Shown one piece after another: positions 21,848 to 31,762 of a stretch of 64,000 bases of DNA. Under the pieces are notes generated by a model. That model had not been told where the DNA came from, made no database searches, and saw only the letters and a program-made list of their open reading frames with translations. The DNA is from Candidatus Kosakonia sp. 282A-S69 (lineage in GTDB: Bacteria > Pseudomonadota > Gammaproteobacteria > Enterobacterales > Enterobacteriaceae): the NCBI RefSeq assembly GCF_029433855.1, contig NZ_JAROAU010000001.1:532468-596467 (forward strand), given 5' to 3'. The translations under genes and the position numbers were made by a program. Numbering within the stretch: the stretch's first letter is position 1; each line of letters begins with the position of its first letter.

Positions 21848-23983
21848 TCAGCCGAGGCTATCTTCGCTAGGGATCAGGCGGGGGTTGAGGCAGCTCTCAT
21901 AGTACTGCTGAATCTCTTCAATACGCGTGCGGTTACGCTGGTAGCGGCGCAGCGCCAGCACGCCATTGTAGATGCTGCACAGGAGCATCGCCGCCAGCAG
22001 CAGGGTCGTGGCGGCATAGCGCCATAAACCGGCAGCATCCGGCATGCGGTGCAGGCTGATATGTTTAGTGCCGTTGGCATCGGTCACAAGGCTTGTGATG
22101 ATCCCTTCCGCGTGGAACGGCGTCTGCATCAGCATCTGTGCCAGACGCTGGAACTCGGCCCACTGCTCCTGCGCCGGGTAGTCATAGAGCGCCATCGGCG
22201 GCCACGGCTGATCGACCAGTTCATTACCCTCTTCGCTGACAATCAAGAAGCCGCCCGGAGCCGGGCTGTTCAGCGCCTGCGCCGCGCGCGTGGTTTCACG
22301 CATGATAAACGGCGCGGTCGAGGTAGTGACGAGGTTGTCGAGGGATTCTGCGCTCACCGGGCGCAGCAGCACATTGACCCCGGTAAGCTTGCCTTCGCTG
22401 GCGCGCTTGGTCAGCGTCTCCCAGTCTTTGCTGTTACCGAGGTTGACCAGCGCATTTTTAAGCCGCAGACACTCATCTTCAGCCGCGCAAAGCTCCTGCG
22501 TTTTCAGCACGATATCAGCGAAATCATCCAGCAGAACCATGCCGGATTTTTGAATGGCGGAGCGTAACACCGGGCTGACGCGGGAATCCTCTTCCGTGGT
22601 CGGATGCAGCTGCTGGCTCACCGCCTGCGCCAGCGCGGTGGCTTTGGTCACAATGTCCGATTCCGGCAATGGCAGGGGAGGGGCGTTGTTCCAGATAATT
22701 TGTGAGCAGTCGAACGGCGTAAACGGCGACGTCTGACGCGAGGCCCAGTTGCTCTGCGTGTGGATATTACACATCCCGGTGCCGCTGATGCGTAGCGTAT
22801 CGCCAATGCGCAGACCCGCGGCTTCCAGCTGATTGACGCTGCTGGCTTCAACGGTCTGTGCGCCTTTAATCCACGAAACGGTGAATTTGATCGGCATATC
22901 CAGCGGCACCCAAATCAGCAGCATCGCCAGCACTACCAGCGAGCCGAGCGAGATCACTGCGCTGCGCACCCAGTGCTGCAGCGGGAAGTTCTTTACCTCG
23001 TCGTGCAGTGACAAAAAGCGCCCCTGGCGCACAACGTGACGATCGAGATAGATATCAATATCGGTTTGCTGACCTAAATCGCGGGTGATAAAGGGCTGCC
23101 AGTGCTTTGGATAAATCAGGTCGATAATACCGAGCGAGATGTTGTTCATCTGCTCCTGATTGTTTTCACCGAACAGCCCCCAGCGCTTTGGCGTGCCGCG
23201 CAGACAGTGAATTTCGCGCAGCGTGTTTTTTGCCGGCGGCGCATAAAGCCCCCACAGACCGGCCGCCAGCAGCAGCGCACCGCCGCCCGCCATCCACGGC
23301 ACAAAGACTTCCGGCGATGCCAGGCAGAAGAAGAACATCAGGAATGAGGCACAGATCAGCAGCGCTTCGCGCATGCCGTCCGGACGGTTCAGGGTATGTT
23401 CATAGGGGGTTTCGCGGCGAATATTGAGCAGTTCAATCTGCTCACTCTCTTCACCGCGGATCGCCGAATGGGTTGAGCCGATATGCTGCAATTCGCTGCC
23501 GCGCTCTTCATACATACACTCGCTGAGCGTATGCCCATTGAGAGCAATCACCAGCGGCATTGAGTCAGTACGAATCAGCTCAACATTATTCTCATCATTA
23601 ATGTATTGCTCCCACGATGGCGGGAGATGGACCTCAACGGAGTCCAGGTAGTAACGCCACTTATTTGGCGCGTCGGTAGTGATGCCATAGCGCGTGATGG
23701 GATGGGCGACAAACAGCACCGTATTGCTATGCGCATTGAGTTTGATGGAGACAGGAGCGGCAGTGGCGCCCGTCAGACCAGGGGTATTTTGGGTACGGGA
23801 AAGCGTTTCCAGATAGCGTTCAACGGCGTCGCGCTCCTCTGGTGTCAATTTGCGGGCCGTCGCGCCGGAGAATGCCGGTAAATAAGGCAATCGGTATCGA
23901 CGTTGCGACCTGTACCTGTAAATCCATCCGGCGAGGAATGCGCAGGCCAGCATAGCAACTAAAAAAATCAAAATGGTGCTCAT
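21848..23983 (-). CDS. igaA: IgaA (YrfF), inner-membrane repressor of the Rcs phosphorelay
   Basis: The 711-residue protein equals E. coli YrfF in length. It has an N-terminal membrane segment (about residues 4-22), cytoplasmic regions, a membrane pair near 210-245, a further segment near 340-360, a large periplasmic domain with four cysteines (C in GMCNIHTQ, FDCSQ, ELCAAEDEC) and a C-terminal membrane segment (about 655-675). IgaA restrains the RcsD/RcsC relay and is essential in Salmonella unless Rcs is inactivated. Confidence 0.95.
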   Translation of the reverse strand: MSTILIFLVAMLACAFLAGWIYRYRSQRRYRLPYLPAFSGATARKLTPEERDAVERYLETLSRTQNTPGLTGATAAPVSIKLNAHSNTVLFVAHPITRYGITTDAPNKWRYYLDSVEVHLPPSWEQYINDENNVELIRTDSMPLVIALNGHTLSECMYEERGSELQHIGSTHSAIRGEESEQIELLNIRRETPYEHTLNRPDGMREALLICASFLMFFFCLASPEVFVPWMAGGGALLLAAGLWGLYAPPAKNTLREIHCLRGTPKRWGLFGENNQEQMNNISLGIIDLIYPKHWQPFITRDLGQQTDIDIYLDRHVVRQGRFLSLHDEVKNFPLQHWVRSAVISLGSLVVLAMLLIWVPLDMPIKFTVSWIKGAQTVEASSVNQLEAAGLRIGDTLRISGTGMCNIHTQSNWASRQTSPFTPFDCSQIIWNNAPPLPLPESDIVTKATALAQAVSQQLHPTTEEDSRVSPVLRSAIQKSGMVLLDDFADIVLKTQELCAAEDECLRLKNALVNLGNSKDWETLTKRASEGKLTGVNVLLRPVSAESLDNLVTTSTAPFIMRETTRAAQALNSPAPGGFLIVSEEGNELVDQPWPPMALYDYPAQEQWAEFQRLAQMLMQTPFHAEGIITSLVTDANGTKHISLHRMPDAAGLWRYAATTLLLAAMLLCSIYNGVLALRRYQRNRTRIEEIQQYYESCLNPRLIPSEDSLG

Positions 23984-24300
23984 GCTTTCCCCATCTTACT
24001 TTTTCAAACAGGTGTAGTCAGTTGCACCCTTCCCGTAAATATCTAATGTGGTTGGCCGCGATAAGCAAGAAATTAACTTGAGTATTTTTAAGCGCATACC
24101 ATCGTTGGGAAGAATAGCAAAAGCCCCCTGGCGGGAATATCAGCAAATTCTTAGTTTTATTTCAAGCTATTGACTTTTTAGTGAAAATGCGAATTGATTT
24201 CAGATAGGTTGCAACAATGTAAATAAGCGGCAAAGGAGATTGCCCAGGGCGTGCGTAGTGTCGCACAATAACGAAAGTTTCTCTGCAAAGACCGATAATA
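23984..24300. other. Divergent igaA-nudE intergenic region, no gene seen
   Basis: This 317-bp AT-rich stretch separates divergent igaA and nudE and presumably holds both promoters. A TTGACT hexamer at 24170-24175 resembles a -35 box, but I find no well-spaced -10 partner. I see no conserved operator, repeat or small gene. Confidence 0.4.
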
Positions 24301-24861
24301 ATGAGCAAATCATTGCAAAAACCCACCATTCTCAACGTCGAAACCGTGGCGTCGTCGCGACTTTTTAACGTCGAAAGCGTGGATCTGGAATTTAGCAACG
24401 GTGTGCGTCGGGTCTATGAACGCATGCGCCCCTCTAATCGTGAAGCGGTGATGATTGTGCCGATCATCGACGATCACCTGATTCTGATCCGTGAATATGC
24501 GGTTGGAACCGAATCCTACGAGCTGGGTTTCTCCAAAGGTCTTATCGACGAGGGGGAGAGTATATATGAAGCGGCCAACCGGGAGCTAAAGGAAGAGGTT
24601 GGATTTGGCGCGAACGAGCTCACTTTTCTGAAAAAACTGAGCATGGCACCCTCCTACTTCTCCAGCAAGATGAATATCCTGGTAGCGGAAAATCTCTATC
24701 CAGAATCACTGCCGGGCGATGAGCCTGAGCCACTGCCGCAGGTCCGCTGGCCGTTAAAGCACCTGATGGATCTGCTTGAAGACCCCGATTTCCACGAAGC
24801 CCGCAATGTCAGCGCACTCTTTCTGGTGCGTGAGTGGCTCAAAGGGCAAGGGCGGCTTTAA
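24301..24861 (+). CDS. nudE: ADP compounds hydrolase NudE
   Basis: The 186-residue Nudix enzyme matches E. coli NudE throughout. The Nudix box is intact: GLIDEGESIYEAANRELK then EEVG, keeping the REXXEE glutamates. It cleaves ADP-ribose, NADH and diadenosine polyphosphates to AMP-containing products. It is divergent from igaA and convergent with mrcA. Its ability to remove ADP-ribose is relevant to the NrtR-linked NAD genes at 55-59 kb, though nothing ties them directly. Confidence 0.97.
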   Translation: MSKSLQKPTILNVETVASSRLFNVESVDLEFSNGVRRVYERMRPSNREAVMIVPIIDDHLILIREYAVGTESYELGFSKGLIDEGESIYEAANRELKEEVGFGANELTFLKKLSMAPSYFSSKMNILVAENLYPESLPGDEPEPLPQVRWPLKHLMDLLEDPDFHEARNVSALFLVREWLKGQGRL

Positions 24862-24882
24862 TCGCTGTAATAAATAAAAGAA

Positions 24883-24905
24883 AGGGCGCGAAAGCGCCCT
24901 TTTTT
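24883..24905. terminator. Bidirectional terminator between nudE and mrcA
   Basis: The stem AGGGCGC / GCGCCCT with a GAAA loop is followed by TTTTT and preceded by an A-rich run, so it can serve both convergent genes. Confidence 0.9.
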
Positions 24906-24923
24906 ATACTGCTCACCGCTGCG

Positions 24924-27476
24924 TCAGAACAGCTCGTGCGTCTCGCCATTATCGATAAGCGTGGTGCCCGCTTCATGAACTGCCTGCTGAGTCGGCTGCG
25001 TTCCTTCGATAAAGTACTCCTGACGGCTGCTACCGCCATTGGCTAGCTGCCCGGTGCTACGGTCAATATTGACCGTTACCACGCCCGGCGGCGGCGTAAG
25101 CGGATCTTCCGGCACGCCCTCCAGCACGGCTTTCATGTAAGCATCCCATGCTGGCTGTGCGCTCTTCGCACCGCCTTCATAGCCGGAAATCTGATCCTTA
25201 ATCGCGCCAGAAGCGCTGGTGCGGCCAAGGTTGCGGCGATGATCGTCAAAGCCAATCCACACCGAGGTCACCACGCCTGGGCCGTAACCTGAGAACCAGG
25301 CATCTTTCGAACTGTTGGTGGTGCCGGTTTTGCCGCCGATATCATTGCGTTTGAGATCGCGACCCGCGCGCCAGCCGGTACCTTGCCAGCCCGGTTCCCC
25401 AAAGACGTTACTGTTCAGCGCGCTCTTAATCAGGAAGGAGAGCGGCGTACTGATGACGTGCGGCGCGTACTCCTCCGCACCGGTGCGTTCAACCAGCGCC
25501 TGGTTTGCCTGCTCCAGCTGCGGCATCGGGACGGCAGGATTTTGCTGCTCCTGCGAGGTGGCGACGTTTTCCATATCCTTGTTTTCCAGCACATTCGACT
25601 TCGGCGTCTCGCCATAAATCACCGGAATATCGCAACTGGCACAGGCGACCTTCGGACGCGCTTCAAACAGCTTATCACCCTGAACATTCTCGATTTTGCT
25701 GATGAAATAGGGATCAACCAGGAAGCCGCCGTTGGCCATTACCGCATAACCGCGCGCCACCTGCAGCGGAGTAAAGGAGGCTGAGCCGAGCGCAAGGGAT
25801 TCGGTATGTACAATGTTTTGCGCCGGGAAACCGAAGCGCTGCAGATACTCTGCCGCGTAATCAACGCCCATCGCACGCATCGCGCGTACCATCACCACGT
25901 TTTTCGACTGCCCCAGACCCTGGCGCAGGCGGATCGGCCCGGCATACTCATCCGGCGAGTTCTTCGGCCGCCAGTCGGAGCCAGCGCCCGCATCCCAGCG
26001 CGAAATCGGCGCATCGTTAAGGATGCTTGCCAGCGTCAGGCCTTTATCCATCGCAGCGGTATAAAGGAACGGTTTGATGTTCGATCCAACCTGGCGCAGC
26101 GCTTGTGTGGCGCGGTTAAACTTGCTCTGGTTGAAATCAAAACCGCCCACCAGCGCCATCACCGCGCCGTTATGGGGGTTGATCGACACCAGCGCTGAGT
26201 TGACGTCCGGCACTTGTCCCAGCCACCAGCTGTCGCCTACCTGGCGAACCCAAATCTGCTGACCCACCTGAACGGCGTCGGTCACTTTGCGCGGCGTTGG
26301 ACCCTGCTGCGTATCCGAGCGGTAAGGGCGCGCCCAGCGAACACCTTCCAGCTTCAGCGAGACCGTCGAACCGTCCGCCAGCATTGCGGTGGCTTCCTGC
26401 GGATTGGCGCTGGTGACAACGGCAGGCGACAGCGGTCCGTAAGTCGGCAGCGCTTTCAGAGAGTCAGTGATTTTTTTACTCTCCCACGCCGCTTCACCCA
26501 CTTTCCACAGCACGTTCGACGGGCCGCGATAGCCGTGACGCATATCGTAATCCATCACGTTATTGCGCACCGCATCCTGCGCGGCCTGCTGCACTTTGCG
26601 CGTGACTGTGGTGTAAACACGATAACCATCTTCGTAGGCTTTATCACCGTAGCGGCTCACCATCTCCTGGCGCACCATTTCGGAAAGATAGGGGGCAGAG
26701 AAGGCGATTTCCGGCGCATGGTAGTTGGCATCAATAGCTTCGCTACGCGCTTCGTCAGCCTGCTGCTCGCTGATATACCCTTCGCTCTGCATACGCGCCA
26801 GCACTACATTGCGTCGCGCCGTGGCACGGTCGAGAGAGTAGAGCGGGTTAAAGGTAGAGGGCGCTTTCGGCAGCCCGGCAATCACTGCGATCTCGCTTAA
26901 GGTGAGTTGGTCGACACTTTTACCAAAGTAGACCTGCGCCGCCGCGCCCACGCCGTAAGCGCGGTAACCGAGATAAATTTTATTGAGGTAGAGCTCAAGA
27001 ATTTCGTCTTTGCTCAGCAGTTGCTCAATGCGGATTGCCAGGAACACCTCTTTGATTTTACGCATCATTGTGCGTTCCGGGCTTAAGAAGAAGTTACGCG
27101 CCAGCTGCTGCGTAATGGTACTTGCACCCTGCGAGGCGTGGCCGGAGAAGAGCGCGACGCTGGCCGCACGGAAAATCCCGACCGGATCGACGCCGTGATG
27201 CTCATAAAAGCGGCTGTCTTCCGTGGCGATAAAGGCTTTCACCATCACTGGCGGAATGTGATCCAGCGTCAACGGGATACGGCGCTTTTCACCGTACTGC
27301 GCGATCAGCTCGCCGTCAGCGCTATAGACCTGCATTGGAATCTGCAGCCGGACATCCTTCAGCGTGGCGACGTCAGGTAACTGCGGCTCAATATATTTGT
27401 ACAGACCGTAAATCGAGCCTGCTCCCAACAGAATGCAAAAGACTGCAAGGATGAATAAATACTTTACGAACTTCAC
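24924..27476 (-). CDS. mrcA: Penicillin-binding protein 1A (MrcA)
   Basis: I chose the GTG start complementary to 27474-27476 (MKFVKYLFILAV after initiation), giving 850 residues, as in E. coli; an ATG eight codons upstream is possible. An N-terminal membrane anchor is followed by a glycosyltransferase domain with EDSRFYEHHGVDPVGIFRA (catalytic Glu), an OB/ODD region, and a transpeptidase domain with GSNIKPFLY (SxxK) and GGKTGTTNSSKDAWF (KTG). It polymerises and crosslinks peptidoglycan at the inner membrane. It is divergent from hofM. Confidence 0.97.
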   Translation of the reverse strand: MKFVKYLFILAVFCILLGAGSIYGLYKYIEPQLPDVATLKDVRLQIPMQVYSADGELIAQYGEKRRIPLTLDHIPPVMVKAFIATEDSRFYEHHGVDPVGIFRAASVALFSGHASQGASTITQQLARNFFLSPERTMMRKIKEVFLAIRIEQLLSKDEILELYLNKIYLGYRAYGVGAAAQVYFGKSVDQLTLSEIAVIAGLPKAPSTFNPLYSLDRATARRNVVLARMQSEGYISEQQADEARSEAIDANYHAPEIAFSAPYLSEMVRQEMVSRYGDKAYEDGYRVYTTVTRKVQQAAQDAVRNNVMDYDMRHGYRGPSNVLWKVGEAAWESKKITDSLKALPTYGPLSPAVVTSANPQEATAMLADGSTVSLKLEGVRWARPYRSDTQQGPTPRKVTDAVQVGQQIWVRQVGDSWWLGQVPDVNSALVSINPHNGAVMALVGGFDFNQSKFNRATQALRQVGSNIKPFLYTAAMDKGLTLASILNDAPISRWDAGAGSDWRPKNSPDEYAGPIRLRQGLGQSKNVVMVRAMRAMGVDYAAEYLQRFGFPAQNIVHTESLALGSASFTPLQVARGYAVMANGGFLVDPYFISKIENVQGDKLFEARPKVACASCDIPVIYGETPKSNVLENKDMENVATSQEQQNPAVPMPQLEQANQALVERTGAEEYAPHVISTPLSFLIKSALNSNVFGEPGWQGTGWRAGRDLKRNDIGGKTGTTNSSKDAWFSGYGPGVVTSVWIGFDDHRRNLGRTSASGAIKDQISGYEGGAKSAQPAWDAYMKAVLEGVPEDPLTPPPGVVTVNIDRSTGQLANGGSSRQEYFIEGTQPTQQAVHEAGTTLIDNGETHELF

Positions 27477-27595
27477 TGGAGATTTCCCATTTAGAGTCAC
27501 TTGGGCAGTTTATAAACAACCGCGCGGTAGTATAAAGGCAAGCCTTAAGCATTGATATAGCGTCCGCCAGCGAGACGATAAGGAGATCGTAATTT

Positions 27596-28381
27596 ATGAC
27601 ATTCAGGCACTGGCAAATTGGTGTGCATATTCAACAGGATGGCGTCTTTGTCGTGGCGCTTTCCGCCGGGCGATACGGGCGAGCGCTGCGCCGCTGGTGG
27701 CATCTTCCGCTCCCCAGTGGCGCGGTGGTTCAGGGGCGGATTAAAACGCCGGAGCAGCTGCTCAATGCCCTGCGTCCCTGGCGTACTGCCTTGCCGCAGC
27801 GCCACTGCGCGCGTATCGCCTTTCCCGCCGGGCAGACGCTGCAGCGAAGATTACCGCGCCCGGCGGTGACGCTGCGTGAACCCATGCTGACCAGCTGGGT
27901 TTCACAGGCGATGGCGCGCGAGCTGGAGATGGCACAAAGCGATCTCTGTTTCGACTTTACCGAGGATGAGCCCGCCAGGAGCTATGGCGTGACCGCCGCA
28001 CAGAACCGGGATATCGCCGTGCTGCTGGAGATCGCACAGCAGCTTTCACTCCATCTCTCCTCTATTACGCCCGATGCCTGCGCCCTGCAGCCGCTACTGC
28101 CCTCCCTGTCGGCACCGGCGCGCTGTCTCGCCTGGTGCGATGAGCGCCAGTGGCTCTGGGCGACAAAAGAGAGCTGGGGGCGGCGAGCGCGTGAAGAGGC
28201 GCAGGATGTGACGCAGCTTGGCGCACTGCTCGCACTTCCCCCGGATGAGATCATCCAGTGTGGCGAAGGCGCAGGTGAATTTGACTGCTGGGGCGCGGTA
28301 CCGTCGCGCCAACCGCCTCTACCGGATGCGAGCCAGCGCTACGCCATTGCGTTGGGGCTGGCGATTGCCAGGGGGTACTGA
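27596..28381 (+). CDS. hofM: HofM, PilM-like DNA-uptake protein
   Basis: The 261-residue protein aligns with E. coli HofM (259 residues): WQIGVHIQQDG at the start, RTALPQRHCARIAFPAG, SITPDACALQPLLP and IALGLAIARGY at the end. HofM resembles the actin-like PilM of type IV pilus assembly and is needed in E. coli for using DNA as a nutrient. It is the first gene of hofMNOPQ, starting divergently from mrcA; its stop overlaps the hofN start. Confidence 0.9.
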   Translation: MTFRHWQIGVHIQQDGVFVVALSAGRYGRALRRWWHLPLPSGAVVQGRIKTPEQLLNALRPWRTALPQRHCARIAFPAGQTLQRRLPRPAVTLREPMLTSWVSQAMARELEMAQSDLCFDFTEDEPARSYGVTAAQNRDIAVLLEIAQQLSLHLSSITPDACALQPLLPSLSAPARCLAWCDERQWLWATKESWGRRAREEAQDVTQLGALLALPPDEIIQCGEGAGEFDCWGAVPSRQPPLPDASQRYAIALGLAIARGY

Positions 28382-28920
28382 TGCGTCCTGCGGTCAATTT
28401 TATGCCGTGGCGGCAGCTGCAGCGGCGGCGATGTTTGCGCTTCTGGGCGGTGACAGCGGTGTTAAGCGTGATGAGCCTGTTCCTGGGCGGCACGTGGTGG
28501 CATGCGCAGCGGGCCCAGGCCTGGCATAGCGATACACTCTGGCTGGCGGCGGATCGGGCGCTGCTGGTCGTGCTGCATGCACAAGAAGAACCGCTTCGTC
28601 TGCGACAACAGCAGTGGCAACTGGCGCAGGAGAAAGCGCGCCGGCGGCAGATCACAACCGCCTGGCGGCAGACGTTGCTCACGCTTGCGGCCGCGCTACC
28701 AGAAAACGCCTGGCTGACCCAACTGCGCTGGCGGCAGAACCAGCTAGAAATTAACGGCCTGGCGCGTGCCGTCAGCGCCCTTAGCGAGTTTGAGCCGCGG
28801 CTGCAAAAGCTGGCGGGGTTTCACCTCCAGCCGATGGAGAGCGTCTCGCGTAATGGGCAGGGGCTCTGGCAATTTACCTATCAGCTGAGCCGGGAGCAGA
28901 TCGATGGCGCTAAACCCTGA
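28381..28920 (+). CDS. hofN: HofN, PilN-like DNA-uptake protein
   Basis: The 179-residue protein has one N-terminal membrane segment (about residues 20-37, FWAVTAVLSVMSLFLGGTWW) followed by a coiled-coil region and a small periplasmic domain (LPENAWLTQLRWRQNQLEI), the layout of PilN. It is expected to join HofM and HofO in an inner-membrane alignment complex. The start overlaps the hofM stop by one base (TGATG), so translation is coupled. Confidence 0.88.
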   Translation: MRPAVNFMPWRQLQRRRCLRFWAVTAVLSVMSLFLGGTWWHAQRAQAWHSDTLWLAADRALLVVLHAQEEPLRLRQQQWQLAQEKARRRQITTAWRQTLLTLAAALPENAWLTQLRWRQNQLEINGLARAVSALSEFEPRLQKLAGFHLQPMESVSRNGQGLWQFTYQLSREQIDGAKP

Positions 28921-29365
28921 TGTGTGGCTCGCCCTTTCGCCGCGCATGCGGGCGGTCTGCTGGCTGGCCGCAACGCTTATCGGCATATTGCTTATCGGGT
29001 GGTTCGCCATCCGACCGCTGAATCATGCGCAGCGCCTTACGCTTCGCCAGCAGAGTGCGCTCCAGCTGGAGCTACAGGCAGAGTGGCGAAAGCTTCGCGC
29101 GCTGGCATTGCCCGAGGAGCAGATTGAGCTCTCAGAGGTGCGTCGCTTTAGCCCACTCGACTTTCATGGCCAGACGCGGCAGCTCTTGCGCTGGCAGCCG
29201 ATGCAGAGCGGCGGTGAAATGGTGCTGGAAAGCCGCTGGCCGCAGGCCGTAGAGACCTTTCTGCTGCTGGCGGAGCGCGACATGCAGATCCCCGCATTTT
29301 CTCTTTCCGCCAGCGACAACGGGCTGCGCTTTACGCTGCAACTGGAGCATGACGATGATCGCTAA
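28904..29365 (+). CDS. hofO: HofO, PilO-like DNA-uptake protein
   Basis: The 153-residue protein has one membrane segment at about residues 16-34 (AVCWLAATLIGILLIGWFAI), a short coiled coil and a C-terminal ferredoxin-like domain, matching PilO/HofO. It overlaps the end of hofN by 17 bp and hofP by a few codons. It probably pairs with HofN at the inner membrane. Assignment rests mainly on operon position and topology. Confidence 0.85.
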   Translation: MALNPDVWLALSPRMRAVCWLAATLIGILLIGWFAIRPLNHAQRLTLRQQSALQLELQAEWRKLRALALPEEQIELSEVRRFSPLDFHGQTRQLLRWQPMQSGGEMVLESRWPQAVETFLLLAERDMQIPAFSLSASDNGLRFTLQLEHDDDR

Positions 29366-29702
29366 ACGCCTGCTTTTTACCTTCGGGATGGTCTGTGTGC
29401 TGTGCGGTATGCGCGATCCTTTTCAGCCCCCGCCGGATCGCTGCCAGCTTGCACAGCTCCATGCCTGGCAGCTGCATGGCGTTATCGAAAGCGGGCAGCG
29501 GCTGGCCATCATCCGCGACGCGGCGGGGCGCTGGCATCGGGTTCGCGTGGGCGACACACTTTCCCCCGGATGGCGCGTTACCGCCATCGACGCGGATGAA
29601 ACAGAGATAACAACAGGGAAGAGCTGCGCCCCCTCGACATGGCGCTGGAAACGAAAAGGAACTCAGGATGCGAAAATCGATAGCGAGCATCGTACTCTTT
29701 AG
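29355..29702 (+). CDS. hofP: HofP, PilP-like DNA-uptake protein
   Basis: This is a short (115-residue) secreted protein: MIAKRLLFTFGMVCVLCG signal segment, then RDPFQPPPDRC, the RDPF motif shared with E. coli HofP and PilP. I prefer the ATG at 29355 because a GGAG lies 7 bases upstream; an ATG two codons earlier is possible. It is somewhat shorter than E. coli HofP at the C-terminus. PilP-type proteins link the inner-membrane complex to the secretin. It overlaps hofQ by 35 bp. Confidence 0.85.
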   Translation: MIAKRLLFTFGMVCVLCGMRDPFQPPPDRCQLAQLHAWQLHGVIESGQRLAIIRDAAGRWHRVRVGDTLSPGWRVTAIDADETEITTGKSCAPSTWRWKRKGTQDAKIDSEHRTL

Positions 29703-30900
29703 TCTGCCGCTGGCCTGCGTCAGGGCAGCGCCGCTGGTGACAATGAGCGTTGACGAGGTGCCGGTTGCGCAGGTGCTGCAGGCCCTGGCGACGCTGGAAA
29801 AACAGAATCTTATCATCCCGCCAGAGGTGAGCGGTGTGGTCTCCCTTAACCTGACTGAAGTGCCCTGGTTGCAGGCGATGCAGACCGTTGCAGCCAGCGC
29901 AGGGTTAATCCTGAATCAGCAAGGCGCTATCTGGCAGGTGCATACCGCGTCGTGGCAGCAGAAGAAGCTGGCGGAGCAGGAGGCGGCCCAGGCGCGGCGT
30001 AAAAAGAGTGCGCCAACGCTGACGCGCGGCATTGTGCTACGCCATGCGAATGCCGCCGAGCTGGCAAAAGCCGCAGAGAAGCTAATCAGTGCCCAAGGGA
30101 CCCTCACCGTCGATGTGCGTCTTAACCGGCTGCTGGTACGTGATAATAAAGAGAGCCTCGCCGCGCTGGAGAAGTGGGTCGCGCAGATGGACCTGCCGGT
30201 TGAGCAGGTCGAACTGGCGGCATGGATCGTGACTATTAATGAAAAAAGTCTGCGCGAGCTCGGGGTGAAGTGGGGGCTCGGGCAAGAGCCTGCCGCCACG
30301 CGCGGTCAGGTGAGTAACCTGGTGGCAGATCACAGCGTCGCCAGCGCCACAACGCGTATCGGCTTTAATATCGGCAGTATTAATGCGCGGCTGCTTGAAC
30401 TGGAGCTCTCCGCGCTTGAACAAAAGCAGCAACTAGAGATTATCGCCAGCCCGCGCCTGCTGGCCTCACATCTGCAGCCTGCAAGTATTAAGCAGGGGAG
30501 TGAAATTCCTTACCAGGTGGCTAACGGTGAGAGCAATACGGCAGTTGAATTTAAAGAAGCGGTGCTGGGCATGGAAGTGACCCCAACGGTGCTGCCGGAT
30601 GGGCGGGTCCGCTTGAAGCTGCGCATCAGCCAGAATATGCCCGGTCAGGTACTGCAACAGGCCGGCGGCGAAGCGCTGGCGATTGATAAGCAGGAGATTG
30701 AAACCGTGGTAGAGGTTAAAAGCGGCGAAACGCTGGCATTGGGTGGCATCTTTTCGCAAAAGAAGCGTAACGGCAGAGCCCAGGTACCGGGTCTTGGCGC
30801 TATTCCCGGCTTCGGTCGTCTGTTTCGCCAGGATGCAAAAGAGGGGGAGCGCCGCGAACTGGTGGTCTTTATTACCCCCAGGCTGGCAGCGGTACATTAA
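29668..30900 (+). CDS. hofQ: HofQ, outer-membrane secretin for DNA uptake
   Basis: The 410-residue protein has a signal peptide (MRKSIASIVLFSLPLACVRA), an STN/N0 domain (about 25-90), a NolW/N1 domain (about 110-175, LRHANAAELAKAAEKLIS) and a C-terminal secretin core with GSEIPYQVANGESNTAVEFK and VKSGETLALGGIF. It is close to E. coli HofQ (412). It probably forms the outer-membrane channel for incoming DNA. It is the last gene of the operon; aroK follows after a 286-bp gap that includes a TATAAT at 31004-31009, probably part of the aroK promoter region. Confidence 0.93.
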   Translation: MRKSIASIVLFSLPLACVRAAPLVTMSVDEVPVAQVLQALATLEKQNLIIPPEVSGVVSLNLTEVPWLQAMQTVAASAGLILNQQGAIWQVHTASWQQKKLAEQEAAQARRKKSAPTLTRGIVLRHANAAELAKAAEKLISAQGTLTVDVRLNRLLVRDNKESLAALEKWVAQMDLPVEQVELAAWIVTINEKSLRELGVKWGLGQEPAATRGQVSNLVADHSVASATTRIGFNIGSINARLLELELSALEQKQQLEIIASPRLLASHLQPASIKQGSEIPYQVANGESNTAVEFKEAVLGMEVTPTVLPDGRVRLKLRISQNMPGQVLQQAGGEALAIDKQEIETVVEVKSGETLALGGIFSQKKRNGRAQVPGLGAIPGFGRLFRQDAKEGERRELVVFITPRLAAVH

Positions 30901-31186
30901 ATCTGCCGTAACGCCCCTTTTTCGCCGTAACTTGGCCCAGGTGTTTGACGTGGGAGATGATTTAGCTTACAAGGAGTACCGATTTGAGTGTCAGCGGTCT
31001 CCGTATAATAAAGGGCGGTAAGAGGGATAACGTGTTTATTCAGTTGCCAAACAAGCCGGAGTACTGAGATAATTTTCGATCTGACTCTCGCACTATCGCA
31101 TATGAGGTTTCAGTTCATGTCCTGCTACGCCGCACGTTTGCGAAGCGGGTTTATCATCAACGAATAGTCTTAGTAGTACCGAAAAA

Positions 31187-31708
31187 ATGGCAGAGAAACG
31201 CAATATCTTTCTGGTTGGGCCTATGGGTGCCGGCAAAAGCACTATTGGGCGTCAGTTAGCTCAACAACTCAATATGGAATTTTACGATTCTGATCAAGAG
31301 ATTGAGAAACGAACCGGAGCTGATGTGGGCTGGGTCTTCGATGTTGAAGGTGAAGAAGGTTTCCGCGATCGCGAGGAAAAGATCATCAATGAGCTGACGG
31401 AGAAGCAGGGCATCGTTCTGGCGACCGGCGGCGGCTCTGTGAAATCCCGCGAAACCCGTAATCGTCTCTCCGCCCGCGGTGTAGTGGTGTATCTGGAAAC
31501 CACTATCGAGAAGCAACTGGCTCGTACTCAACGTGATAAAAAACGTCCGCTGCTGCAGGTGGACGCGCCGCCGCGTGAAGTGTTGGAAGCGCTGGCCGAC
31601 GAACGCAATCCGCTTTACGAAGAGATTGCCGATGTGACCATTCGTACTGACGATCAGAGCGCGAAAGTGGTAGCGAACCAGATTATTCATATGCTGGAAA
31701 GCAACTAA
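31187..31708 (+). CDS. aroK: Shikimate kinase I AroK
   Basis: The 173-residue kinase equals E. coli AroK in length. The Walker [16 protein letters not shown] (about 11-25), substrate-binding [11 protein letters not shown] and RDREE segments, and adenine-binding region are present. It phosphorylates shikimate in aromatic amino-acid biosynthesis. It heads the aroK-aroB-damX-dam-rpe-gph-trpS superoperon; aroB follows at 54 bp. Confidence 0.98.
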   Translation: MAEKRNIFLVGPMGAGKSTIGRQLAQQLNMEFYDSDQEIEKRTGADVGWVFDVEGEEGFRDREEKIINELTEKQGIVLATGGGSVKSRETRNRLSARGVVVYLETTIEKQLARTQRDKKRPLLQVDAPPREVLEALADERNPLYEEIADVTIRTDDQSAKVVANQIIHMLESN

Positions 31709-31762
31709 ATCAGGCTTAATAGACGGCCTGCAGGTTTAAGCAACTAAGGTGGATGTCGCGTC

